From positions 2,360,001 to 2,424,000 of the forward strand of contig NC_083383.1 of assembly GCF_031755915.1 (NCBI RefSeq): a DNA stretch of 64,000 nucleotides. The letters run 5' to 3'. The position numbers were made by a program, and so were the translations under genes. This document shows, piece by piece, positions 14,801 through 25,538 of this stretch. How positions within the stretch are numbered: the first letter of the stretch is position 1; every line of letters starts with the position of its first letter. The notes under the pieces were generated by a model. That model saw nothing but the letters and a program-made list of their open reading frames with translations. It made no database searches and had not been told where the DNA came from. Source of the DNA: Ziziphus jujuba. Its lineage: Eukaryota > Streptophyta > Magnoliopsida > Rosales > Rhamnaceae.

Positions 14801-16007
14801 CGGGAGAGGATGGGAGCTCCAAAATTTACATTTAAACTAATTTCCTAAACCATCTTATTCAATCCAATTACATTCTACCATAGTTTTAGCCTTTGCAAAT
14901 TTCCTCACGATCTACTACAATCATTTGCACAAACTGAAGACCTGCAACAAAATTAAGTTATATCTACGACTCTAATTCTTTTTCACAAGTTTACTCCACT
15001 GAAAAAAAAAAGTGTAATTATACACTTAAAAAAAATCGATTAATTTACTATCTTTCTTTTTCTAGCTTTTACAAATCAACCGATGCAAATGAAATGTCTC
15101 GATCCACAGTAAAACATACATAGAAAAAAACTGGGACATAAAATTATGAATGAGAGCGATTAAGTGATTACATTTTAAAAGCCTTGATGTAGATGCTGCC
15201 ACCTGAGCCACCTCCCCCTTTGGTTCCTCCATTACCCCCGTCAGCCAAAAGAGTCCCATCCACCACAAGAAACTGGGCAACTTGCAGCTTCACCCTCCCG
15301 CCACCATATCCACCATAATCCACCTCCTTGCTGGTCGACCCACCCCGACTTCCGTAACTGCACGGCCTCTGCAGCGACGCCCATGAATACGCGTCGCCTC
15401 CCCAGACGTCCTCAGGAAGCTTCGTCTTATCCACCAAACAACACGCGCCACGCCCTCCGTGTCCCCCACCTGCTCCGTCTATCCCTTGTGGGGTCCCACT
15501 CGTCTGCGGCGGTGGATCCCCGGCCAACGCCGTGGTGTTCACCGTAGAACCGTTGAGAAAGCTCGCATTATAAGCCACAAGCTCAAAGCCTCCGGCTAAA
15601 ATCGACGAACTGTTACCTAAACTAAAATTACCAGAAATGTTAACTGTAATAAAACAGCCAGGAATTGCACAGTGAAACCTCACGTCGGGCAGGATATAAA
15701 AATTGCCCTTCCCTTCTATGTACACGTCGCCAGTGAGGTTCAAATCGGCGACTATCTGACACGTAGTGTCCAAGGAGCCGATTCCATCCAGGTCATCGGT
15801 GCACGAAACGGACGGCGGGTGTGGCGGCGGTGGCGGCGGAGCCGGCGGCGAATAATCCTGATGGAAGACATTCAAATCGGAATCTATAATGGAAAAGTCA
15901 TCAGGTTGGTTCGTGACTGTGAGAACAAAGTTAGGAATCGTGCACAGAACAACGAAGACGTAGAGAATGGCAAAAGAGATAACAGGGAAGTAGTGAAACT
16001 GAGCCAT
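4948..16007 (-). CDS. Large glycine-rich plant membrane protein (secreted ectodomain plus C-terminal membrane bundle)
   Basis: Twenty-one exons, read from high to low coordinates: 16007-15172, 13664-13549, 13079-12871, 12615-12496, 12306-12178, 12095-11970, 11555-11500, 11410-11311, 11233-11116, 10866-10660, 10325-9989, 9052-8959, 8439-8331, 8130-7859, 7649-7522, 7381-7147, 6949-6761, 6581-6292, 5853-5640, 5562-5320, 5040-4948. They total 4,221 nt (1,406 aa) with consistent phases. A hydrophobic signal sequence (about residues 8-30) is followed by a Pro-rich linker (PPAPPPPPPHPP), many N-glycosylation sequons and recurrent Gly-rich segments such as GGGGGGGGRIHFHW. A Cys-rich EGF-like stretch (CPKGLYGTFCQECPVGTYKN) precedes a transmembrane helix at about 889-911. 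The long cytosolic region has YPLAWSWQQWRRR, and the C-terminus carries several further hydrophobic segments. This is the plant-wide glycine-rich/'ephrin receptor-like' family, in Arabidopsis At5g11700, At4g32920 and At5g47020 as I recall. Molecular function is unknown. Confidence 0.9.
9415..9788. mobile_element. Candidate MITE (hAT-like) in an intron of the glycine-rich membrane protein gene
   Basis: Inside the intron 9053-9988 a roughly 370-bp AT-rich block starts GGATCCGTTTGG and ends CCAAACAAAGCCC, an imperfect inverted pair of the kind found at plant hAT-like MITE ends. It holds many short inverted and direct motifs, including a repeated GACTTTCC...AGAGCTTTT near 9725-9765 and self-complementary AAAGCTTTT-type sequence. 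It has no coding capacity. I could not find a clean target-site duplication, so the ends are approximate. Confidence 0.4.
13665..15171 (-). other. Long first intron of the glycine-rich membrane protein gene
   Basis: A 1.5-kb intron separates the signal-peptide/Gly-rich first exon from exon 2. Its donor (GTAATC) and acceptor (GTGCAG) keep the frame as ...AFKM|TGGGRIS. It contains poly-T tracts near 14463-14492 and nothing else recognisable. Long first introns often carry regulatory elements in plants, but none can be named here. Confidence 0.6.
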
Positions 16008-17385
16008 TTACTGGTGAAGGAAGTCATTAGATTGTAGGACTACGATTTGATTCCGAAACGAATTGGATTCGGAACCCTAGGACACCAAACCCAGATGCCA
16101 CCATGGGAAAGAAAGCTCCTTATAAATATAGTATATTTTGTTCTATGTATAGGCCTTCTGTGGAAAATGAACGCCTGAAAACCCTAGAAATTGCTCCACG
16201 CAGAGGGAAGAGAACTGGGCGAGGTACGAAGCAAGCTTTATCAACCTCTGGGGAATGAAGAAAGGTTTCCGTGGTGGAGGCAATAATCAGAGAAGGTCAG
16301 GTTCATGTGAGCTCGGGTTCAAACTGCCACCACGATAATGGGTTAGGGTTTCCAAACCACTGGGATTAGAGGCATGTCGGTTAAGGTAAGATAGGGAAGG
16401 AACGGAGCTTGATCGTCCATTTATGATGAGCCCACGCTGCTACATAAAGGCGTTTAAACCACTCTCCCAAAAAAAGAACATGACAACGACCAAACGACAT
16501 CGTCTCATGGCGCGGAGACTGCGCGGCATCAATTCTGTAAATAATCTGTGTGTCGTTTTGATGACGATAGTGGCTTGTCGTTTGTCAAATTCGCCCCCGT
16601 ATCGGAATCAAAATTGAGAGAGTGCTCATTACTCGCGGATGTCGGTACCGAGTCGAGTCACGTTTGTCAGGCGGTACCCTCGTCAAAAAAGTGAAACGGT
16701 TAGTGTTACCCAAGGGGGAGCTAAGTTGCGTCACCTTTCCAATCAGGTTCGTCCAGCAAAAAACGTAGCTCTGAAGTTTGACTTTACTTTCTCGTAGGAA
16801 CTCCCAGAGTTCCCAAGTCTCCCTTTGGTTCGTGACCGGTTTAAGGTGGAAAAAGTCATTTTCCTCAACAGAATTGATGACGGTTATTGAGAAAATAAAA
16901 GTTGGGTACACGTGTACAAATTGAATTAAACGCCAAGGCCAGTGCAATCTTACTCACCTTAAGAAGAAACCTCTTTTCTTCCATGGTTGTGAAGTTGGGG
17001 TTTGGTTTGGTCCGACTGAGAATTCAAGCTCTTTATTTTATATTTATCACTTGAAAACGATACTACGAGAATTCATGTTTCTAGTGGTGCATTTAACCGT
17101 TACATGACAAATATATAAGCTTCATATTTATGGGCGTTTTCTTCTTGATTACAAAGTTTAAGAATATTTTATTAATAATTATGTAAAATTCACGCGAACG
17201 AATGATTAAAATAAAAAAAATATTTAAATTAGATTAATTGCACATATGCTATGATGTATTTTTGTCACATTTTCTTGTATTGGTTATATAGGATGCACAA
17301 ACTTCAGTTTAACTATCAAAAAGTATTACATAAAGAAACTAACGCACTTCTTTATGCTCACACACTTTCTTAATCAGTTGTTTTA

Positions 17386-17394
<9 letters not shown>

Positions 17395-17426
<32 letters not shown>

Positions 17427-17451
17427 GTAAAAATATGTGTGTGTGTGTGTG
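17395..17451. repeat. (TG)n microsatellite, interrupted
   Basis: A TATATATG lead-in is followed by a run of TG units, a short interruption (TTTGGTAAAAATA), then a second TG run. Confidence 0.95.
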
Positions 17452-17712
17452 TTAGGTAATAGAAGGCATACAGTAGCATTAGAAATTGTTCAAAAGTTTG
17501 AAACTTTGAATAGCTGAAATTGATAAATAAATTGTTATTTTTTTACCGTTTAAAAAAGGAACAGTATTAAAATAAATGTGACTTGGTGGTACATTAATAA
17601 GTCAGTGCAATTAATTAATGAATAACGCTGCGTTTAATAGACCAGCTTTCGGCATTTGGGACCGCAATCAGTAATGAGAGATTCTGTTAGGTGGCAACTT
17701 CATAACCGCGAA

Positions 17713-17796
17713 TAGGATACGTGGTGATACTGTTTTCTCATCACAAATTCACCGACTAGGATACGTGATGATACTGTTTTCTCATCACAATTCACA
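17713..17796. repeat. Short tandem duplication (unit about 44 bp)
   Basis: The segment starting TAGGATACGTGGTGATACTG at 17713 recurs as TAGGATACGTGATGATACTG at 17757, each followed by TTTTCTCATCACAA. It is non-coding. Confidence 0.85.
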
Positions 17797-18021
17797 ACTT
17801 TGAAAGGACTACAGATCTCTATCGCCTCTGTATAAATGCTAAGAAAACATTGAGCCAACCAAACCATATCAATGCAAGGATGAAGACTAAAAAAATAATA
17901 TAAAATTCAAGTAAGTCTTTTTTTAGTAATCAAGTAATGTCATGAAAATGAAGGATAAGTACCCTTCTAATATAAAATAAAATATTTTTAGCATTTCAAA
18001 CCAATAGAAATCACGTTGTCA

Positions 18022-18130
18022 TTTTTGTTAGTACATAAAAAAATAAAACATGTCATTTATTAACATATCAACAATACAAAATATTTTTGTTAGCACATAA
18101 AAAATAAAACATGTCATTCATTAACATATA
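18022..18130. repeat. Imperfect tandem duplication (unit about 62 bp)
   Basis: About 47 bp starting TTTTTGTTAGTACATAAAA at 18022 is repeated from 18084 as TTTTTGTTAGCACATAAAA, both continuing through AAAACATGTCATT to TTAACATAT, with a few substitutions and a one-base indel. Confidence 0.85.
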
Positions 18131-18201
18131 AATTATATAAAATGTATGCATGCCTAAGTATAAATATACAATATCATCTATTAGCAAAAATAAATATATG
18201 T

Positions 18202-18341
18202 ACAATATAAATGTCATGAACTCCACGTCTATGTACATCCATTTGACAAAATGATGCCAATTTGTAAAAAGACAATATAAATGTCATGAACACCACGTCT
18301 ATGTACATCCATTTGACAAAATGATGCCAATTTGTAAAAAG
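18202..18341. repeat. 70-bp tandem duplication, nearly perfect
   Basis: Two adjacent copies at 18202-18271 and 18272-18341 begin ACAATATAAATGTCATGAAC and end TTTGTAAAAAG. I see one clear mismatch (CTCC versus CACC). The near identity implies a recent event. It lies just beyond the 3' end of the SIG3 pseudogene. Confidence 0.93.
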
Positions 18342-18554
18342 AAAAAACCGAAGTATCATATAACATTATCAAATTTCAACAGTTAATAAAGAGGTGCAAC
18401 TTCAATTGGGAATTCTAAAGGCAATCCTGCATTCTTTTTTTATCCATAATTTCTCCGGCACATCCCAAACTAACCAAATGAAAAAATGAACTCACCTTCT
18501 GCGCACTTAACCGCGTAAACAACAAAATTAAATCTTCTCAAACTCATCTGAGCT

Positions 18555-21500
18555 CTATGATTCTAAATACTGGCTTAAGTTTCTTCCGATTTCTTCATCA
18601 CTTAGCTTTTTCAGAGCCTTGTTTTCCATTATTCTTATCCGCTCCTCGTTCACTCGCAAAAGCCTCCTAATCTCCTCAAGTGACTTGGGTTGGCAGTTCT
18701 TAAACCCATAGTGTAAGACTGGTACTCATTATGAATGCCTTTCCTCATGTCTTGCCTTGTGACAGTTTCTGCAGGACTCATTATTGATGTATTTGGATTA
18801 AATTTCTACACCATGAATCATATAATTCAAAGTTAGATTTGTCACCTGGAAGACCTGAAAATGCAAGCATTTAATGTCACAAGCTTCAAATTAAACTTGT
18901 CCGACTTGATTTCTCTCACTCTCCCCTTTATCATCTTTTAGGGGGCATAACTAATTTATCCTTCTACTTCATTTGAGCTTCTTAAGTATCCATTCCCTTC
19001 CCAAGAAGCCTCATGTAAGTGAGAATATATATAAAATGTTTTTAAACAGGTGAGTCAAAGAGAAAGCCAAAGCCATACAATGTAATTACCTGAAAAGAGG
19101 CCCCCTGTCTAATGACCAACTGAACCCACAACTCTCAGGCATTGGCTTGCCGATCTGATTTTAGCCAAGGAAAGACCTATAAGCTTTGCAATTTCATCAT
19201 CATCTGGGTATTTACTCAAGTTGGTGTTGATGGATTTTCAGGCTTTCTGTATCTGATTTAATGCCTTGCTGAATGTAGACTAAAATAAAAAGAAAAACAA
19301 AACACTCATCTACCACCAGCCAGCTCAAACCGACAGGACATTGTATAAAAAGAAAATAGTTTATCAAATAGGAGCGGAATATACGGAAATTTGGATTCCT
19401 CTAGCATGCCGTGCCATAAATTTTGACATTGATTTTCTTATCCAGTACTGGAAATAGGTTGAGAATTTGTAACCGCTAGTATGTCAAACCTTTCAGCACC
19501 TTGCAGAACACTCACACTTCCAGCCTACAATATGGAACTCAAGTTAGTCGTTGCTAGAAAGAGTATGATGTAGATACATATAGTTGCTCAGGGGTTATGT
19601 GTATATGCACACACATATGATAAGGCAAATGTCTTCCTTCTCCTTCCATTTATTTTGATGATTCAATGCATAAATGATACATGTGTCTTTCGATTCTTTC
19701 TTCTTTTTGGAAAATTTATTGCAACCACTAATCACAGCATAAAAATAAAGCAGCACCAAAATATCCCGAAAAACATGTTCTTGTATGGAGCTCATCCAAC
19801 ATAGGTCTGATAAAAATACTATATGTATATTAAGTTCATAATTGCTACAAGAAATTTCACTTCTACTGTGAAAGGCATCATCCCATTGTAGTTGATGTTA
19901 ACAACAGGCAACACAGTAAATATATGAGGAACACTAATAAGTAAAACTATTTTTTATCCTCTTTTTTGGTAAAATCAGCACAAACGTAATTCGTCTAATC
20001 CTAAATATTATATGATGCAGAATTTCTTGGAAGTTAAGCAGTTCTTTACAATATGGTACTTTGTAATTGGACCCTATAATATTGTATAGCACAAATAACT
20101 GAATCACACTGCAAGTCAGCGCTTCTCTTTTCTTTTTGGCCGTGTAACTTGAAGTAACTTAAATTCATTGTTATTTATAGACTAATTACATCCAGCATAT
20201 GCATTTCAATAAACAGGAGATAATTAAATTCATTGTTATTTCTAAACTAATTATATTCAGAATATGCACCTAAATAAACAGGATTTTGATGAAACAGTTC
20301 ATCCTAGAACCTAAAACTTCTGATATGGTGAAAGTGAAAGATAATATGATATAACTCAAACAACCTGAAGCAAATCTTTTAAGCTTATTCCTACACCCCT
20401 GTAGTTTCTTGCAAAGTATAGAACTAAGGACCTAGTACTCCTTATAAGCTCATCCAAGCAACACCAACCAAAATGCAAATGCTGCTGCAGCAATTTTTCT
20501 TCAATTTTTGCTGCTTCTGCCCAGCAGCTCAAGGTGACTACTCGTCCAATGTCCTTTTCCAAACTTTTTCTGATTCTCCAACTTCACAACCATCTACAGA
20601 AAAAAAAAAATGACTAAAGTGGGTAAGACATTCGTTCTTGAAGAATGGATTTTTCTTCTAAATCTATATTCTATCACCTGAAAGAAAAATCCATGTTTTA
20701 GTAAATAAATACAACCTTCACCCTTACTGACATTTCTTCCTCGTTTTTAGCAATTGTCAGTCTTCTACTTCTAGAGTTTGATGATCTTTTTACAGATGAA
20801 ATAGTAGGAACTTGCGAAATTGTTTTTGAAGGGAATGACTGAGAATAACCTTTCATTGAAATTTCCAAAGTTCTCGCTCTTCATTTTCTTACTTTTCCTA
20901 GATCAAATAATATTCTTGCCTCCATGGTCATCCATTTTGCTCTGATGTTCCTTAATAGATTTAGTAGGTACATCAGATAAGTCCACAAAATTTGATGTTA
21001 CAAGCGTGCTTAATAAAAAGGTATTCAATAATTTAAGAAATCCAAGCCTTCCTCAAACAAAATCTCTCCTTCCAACCTAACACATCCGAAATTGAAAAAG
21101 TCTCCTCTAAAACACTAAGGTTTTGCAATAACAAACTAAAATGTGATGCCCTATAATATTTTAAGCCAGTCTTAAAGAGTTTTGTTTTTTCTAGCAGGCA
21201 CTTGGGAATCAAGAATCATATCATATAAATCATTCTGTGAAGTCTTCCCAGGGTTTACTTAAAAAGGTATAAAACTTACTGTTAAATTTCATATGGGATA
21301 ATAAATAAATATATTAGTTATGCTTAAAACAACATACAACTAGTTGGGCAAACAATATAATATATGAGCAAGCCTTCATCTCTTCCATTTCTGATCAAAC
21401 ATCCTCTGAGACTTTCGGAGATGGAGATGATCACTTTTCTCAGAAATACAAGACAAGAAAGACAGCCTTGCTAAGCTGATTGGAGCTTCCCTGCCTTTAA

Positions 21501-22173
21501 ATGTATCATTTAATATTGAACACTCAGTACAAGTTCATACAAAATTCTAAATTTCCAATACTTATAATGACCATTAATTTGACAGTAAACCTATCACACC
21601 ACACACGGAAACGTTAAAAGTTTAAAAGAAAGAGCAAATAGAAACAAAACAAAAAGAATATACCATCCACTTCTCCATTCAATACGTTCGAACAATCAGA
21701 GAAAAATTCTTTGTTAACTTGATCGTCATGTAAATAATTTCTCCACCCAAGCCTGAATTAATACATTGTCGTGCTCAAATATTAATTTAATCTGATGGGT
21801 TAACCGTAACCGCAAAGTAAAGCAATCAAATGGTTAATTACTTTCAAATTTTCATGAATCTAAATGGCGATATCATGTGAGGTTGCTTCAAAACCATCCA
21901 CAAGTTGTACTATATAAGATAGAATTCTGTTTACAAAACGAGGGGAAAAAAAAAAAATAAACAAACAAACAAACAAACAGACAAATAAACTACTTATTCA
22001 ATGAGTTTACTTCATACAAAGAGCATAAACAAATAAAATTAAATAAACTGGAATCAGCAATTGAAGATGAACTCACCTAGAGATGAAGATAAACGCTTAG
22101 AGGGAAAATTAGTGTGGGAATGAGAGTTAATAGGAAAAGCCCGCTTGAGATTTAGCCAAAAAGCTAATCCCAT
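18555..22173 (-). pseudogene. SIG3: SIG3-like plastid RNA polymerase sigma factor pseudogene
   Basis: Exon remnants in the right order show a decayed nuclear gene for a plastid sigma-70 factor. The probable first exon, 22077-22173, reads MGLAFWLNLKRAFPINSHSH, transit-peptide-like. Around 20356-20562 lies a region 1.2/2 segment with [20 protein letters not shown] and [16 protein letters not shown]. The exon near 19385-19530 holds LQGAERFD and, in another frame, [18 protein letters not shown]. The exon near 19090-19280 holds [20 protein letters not shown] (region 3). The last exon, 18555 to about 18810, encodes CQPKSLEEIRRLLRVNEERI and ends LSQYLES. These signatures match the SIG3/SIGC subfamily best. 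Lesions: a one-base deletion after FD near 19482, in-frame TGA at 19238-19240, in-frame TAG at 19109-19111, and a deletion/frameshift near 18715-18745 removing the stretch before region 4.2. The N-terminal exons are also out of frame with each other. Functional sigma factor is not possible from this copy. Confidence 0.87.
20159..20283. repeat. Tandem duplication within the SIG3 pseudogene (unit about 65 bp)
   Basis: TTAAATTCATTGTTATTTAT at 20159 recurs as TTAAATTCATTGTTATTTCT at 20224, both continuing through AACTAATTA... to AATAAACAGGA. It lies in a presumed former intron. Confidence 0.88.
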
Positions 22174-23939
22174 TGTCTTTTTTGGAACCACGGCAGCAGA
22201 GAAACAGAGTGCATTTAAATCCCCTTTCACGTTTTAAAACTCGAGGGAGTATTTTTTTTTTTTTTTACCAAATATTAATTTTGTTAGGATATTTTATTGT
22301 TGTCAGCTGTCCACCGTTCATCATCTCATTAGACAATGGGTCACCTATTTTTCACCATTTAATGAACACTTGGCTTGTTAACCCGTCAAAATAAACGGCT
22401 CAAACGGACCCGTTCGAGATTATTTTATTTAAGGAACAACGGTCCAATTCTAATTTTTTTTTTTTGTTTTTTTCCTAGGGCTGTAGGGTGCTAACAATTG
22501 AGCTCCCATACGAATTCTAATGGAGTGATCTAAGTTTTAAATCTTCTGATATAAAAGATTAATTTTAATGGTTAAACATTTTTATTTATATTCATGAAAA
22601 TTAAATTCAAATCATAAAATCTAAAAATTTTTGAATAGATTGTAATTTAGATAAATTATTAAAAAAATATTTTCAAATCTTTTGTACAGATAAATGCTCA
22701 AAAATAATTATTTTTTTATAAATTCAAAAATATTATTAATTTAAAATATTGAAACTAAATAAAATTCCTATCATATAGAGGTTAATGTATTATAATGCCT
22801 AAATTGAAAAAATAAAAAAATAAAAAAAAGCTAAAAGTACGGATCTTAATTAAAAAAATGAAAATGGAAACATAAATTGAAATCAAAATGAAAATTAAGA
22901 CATTCAATTGAAAAAATTGAAACTTAGGACACTTAATTAAAATTGAAGGCAAATTGGAGGACCAAAAAAAAAAAAATAGTTAACCCTTTTATTTTATCAT
23001 CCTTTATGTATATTTTTATTTTTTTTATCTAAATTACAAATATATATATTTTAGCATTTGGTATTTTTAATCTTGAAAAAAAGAATGGTATTTTTTCTGT
23101 TTTTTTAACATTCGTCATGTAATTATTTGTCTATTGTGTGTTTGTCTAATTGAATTATATGCATGTCTTGCTGAATAAATGTTGAACAGTTATAACATGA
23201 ATTATAAATATAAAAATATATTTTATATAACATGTAAAATCAAAACATCAAATATCTTATATGCATATGCTAAAATACCAAGTCATGAGATTGTAATAAA
23301 TGTTTTATTTTGTATTTTATATTTGCAGAAATTTTTTTTTTTTTAATTACAATCACATTAATGGCTATAGAGCAATTCACATTCAATAGACTATTTATGA
23401 GATCGCGTATTCTCAGTTGGATAAATCGTATCCTCATGATGAATTTAAAAATTATAGTTAATTTATATAATATGAGAATGATAGATCATTTTATCTATTT
23501 TTTTTTTCAAAAGAAAAATAACTCAACAATACCAAATAAATTCATTAAAAAATAAATAAATAAATGTCACAAAAAAAAAATGAGTTCGACAACAAACCAA
23601 AATCAAAATCATAAATGACGCCAAATAAATCTAAAAAACAATCTTAATCTTATATTTAAACATTTTGAAAGAGTTAATTATAAAATAAATTATGATTATT
23701 AATCTTATATTTAAACATTCTCTTCAACCTCCTTACGCAGTGGAGCCCACCATACTTAAGAACTCTCAGCAACGACAAGTCGTATTTATTAAGATTTGAG
23801 TATTTGAAAATATAACAATCGGTGCCACTCTCATTCTATGTTTCTTTATCAGCGTCAAAAGCAAGCTGATGCTAAATTTGGGCATTAACAAGAAGACAGT
23901 TTCAGCTCAAAGCGCACCGAGTAAAACCAGGTGCAGAGA

Positions 23940-23971
<32 letters not shown>
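22174..23971. other. AT-rich intergenic DNA, no gene seen
   Basis: About 1.8 kb of very AT-rich DNA upstream of the SIG3 pseudogene. It contains poly-T at 22253-22266 and a (TA)n run at 23948-23971. The small open frames here are low-complexity and unrecognised. Confidence 0.55.
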
Positions 23972-24278
23972 GAAAAAACCGCAGAACGCACAAAATGGCA
24001 TTGCCTTTATCATAGTATGAATTTGGATTCTTCGTGTCGACTTACTGAGTTGTACTGATAACCAACCCTTTATGCATCAGCATCACTTCCTTTGATACTC
24101 CTATCATTCTAGAAGAATACAGCAGCACAACAACGTCGTGTTGGGTATCCACCTTCGATAAGTCGTTTTCATCGGATTGAATTAATTCCAAAAAAAGCAA
24201 AGGAGGCCAATCGACGGTAACCATTTTAGATGATAATTTTGGGGTCGAGGCTTTGGTTTTGGGGATAAAATGGTGCAA
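23972..24278 (-). pseudogene. Relic of a 4-coumarate:CoA-ligase-like (AMP-binding) gene
   Basis: The minus-strand frame 24278-24042 reads like the middle of a plant 4CL-like acyl-CoA synthetase. It has LSSKMVTVDWPPLLFLELI, then DENDLSKVDTQHDVVVLLYS and VSKEVMLMHKGLVI. The AMP-binding P-loop, normally LLYSSGTTG.SKGV, is degraded to LLYSSRMIGVSKEV, losing the Gly-Thr-Thr core. After a stop at 24042-24044, the same frame continues into ILCVLRFFH, resembling the FLCVLPMFH motif that follows in family members. No N-terminal or C-terminal remainder is visible; the left side runs into a (TA)n repeat and the right side ends about 30 bp before the retrotransposon duplication. It is a non-functional fragment. 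Confidence 0.68.
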
Positions 24279-24307
24279 TTAATTTTCATAATAATTTTTT
24301 TAATAGC

Positions 24308-24312
24308 CAAAA
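24308..24312. repeat. Left target-site duplication CAAAA of the Copia element
   Basis: CAAAA directly precedes the left LTR and is matched by CAAAA at 30676-30680, directly after the right LTR. A 5-bp duplication is what Copia integrases make. Confidence 0.85.
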
Positions 24313-24812
24313 TATTTTAATTTACGGATCTAAATATACATAATAAATTTCATAAATCATAAATTACTAACCTCCAAATACAGTCATTGATAAATTAAAT
24401 CTTTAACCCTGTAAAACAGAAAACAATGTAAAGTAGTGTCTATGGACATACTATTCTCAAACCACTCTCAAATCTCTAAAAATCCTAATCTCAAAATACC
24501 GTATGTCATTTGTTTGCTTGCCCTAAACCTTTTTATAGTCTCTGTAAGTCATACTTACCCATTAATTTTAACACACACAAAATACTAATAATTTAATAAT
24601 ATAATAATACTAAAAAAATATGGGTAAGTCAATAGGCTTATAAAGAGAGTTGGTCCTCCAGTCCAATGGACTAACTGGAGTTTTATAGAGAGTGTGTGAC
24701 CAAGGGCCGTACTACAAAATAATAAAATAAACCAGTCCCATTAATGGCATAAATAGGCCCTGTAAGTGAATAATTGATTATGCTAAGTTCATAATTATTA
24801 ATTTATTTAACA
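24313..24812 (-). repeat. 3' LTR of the Copia element
   Basis: About 500 bp, starting TGTTAAATAAA on the minus strand (24812 downward). The far end at 24313 is mutated from the expected TGTTAG to TATTTT on the plus strand. It aligns along its length with 30174-30675. Confidence 0.92.
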
Positions 24813-24823
24813 TTCTCCCATTT
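24813..24823 (-). other. Polypurine tract of the Copia element
   Basis: On the minus strand AAATGGGAGAA lies immediately before the 3' LTR start TGTT, in the position and composition of a plus-strand primer. Confidence 0.7.
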
Positions 24824-25538
24824 GGACTGCATAATCACCATCATATACATAATCCAAACTCACTTACTACAGAATCCCCACGAACCATAATAGCATTTCA
24901 TCTAAATATATAGCATACTGACAGGGAACAACAATATACTAGACTAGGCAGTAGAAATTCTCTCAGTAAATCTCCCAAAACATGATACAATTTCAATTGA
25001 GCACTTTGCATGCCATAAACTCAGTCTAGGTAATAGAGATTTAACTAATCACGTGCAATCCCCCAACACACAATACAATTTCATCCCAGCACAATGTGTA
25101 TCGACAGGATACATCAATATATCCAAACTAGGTAGTAGGGACTCACAATAGTATTTGTGGATCAACATACATATATACATAGACTAGTAGTCTAAACAGG
25201 CCTATAAATATACGGAGCAATAATATGTGTAATAAATCATCTCATAAATATATATAATGATTCACATATATCAATGCATCAAAATAATAAATAATACTTA
25301 ACTTGAATATTGCTGAAGAAAATATAACAAACTTTCACTGACCCACAGCAGTCTTAATTGCTTAACAATCCCATACGGGACACGTGCTCCTTAAATATGC
25401 CTACTGGTAAGGCCTTGGTCAGTGGATCTGCCACCATGCTATAAATAGGCGTGTGAACAACAATAGTGAAGCTTTCTTCAACTTTCTCCTTAACCACAAA
25501 ATATTTAACATCAATGTACCTTGCACCAGGGGTATATT

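Larger units (their letters stand above)
16008..18554. other. intergenic: promoter of the membrane protein gene and repeat-rich AT DNA
   Basis: The first several hundred bases upstream of the ATG at 16007 are less AT-rich and should hold the promoter and leader. Beyond 17000 the DNA is strongly AT-rich and carries a (TG)n microsatellite at about 17395-17451 and several local tandem duplications listed separately. Open frames at 16423-16617 (+) and 16585-16947 (-) match no family I recognise. Confidence 0.5.

Noticed and set aside
16585..16947. Minus-strand 120-codon open frame upstream of the membrane protein gene
   Set aside because: No family motif, no sensible splice sites or neighbours, and composition typical of non-coding DNA.
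18022..18341. CRISPR-like repeat array
   Set aside because: Only two copies of each unit, directly adjacent with no unique spacers, in plant nuclear DNA; these are tandem duplications.
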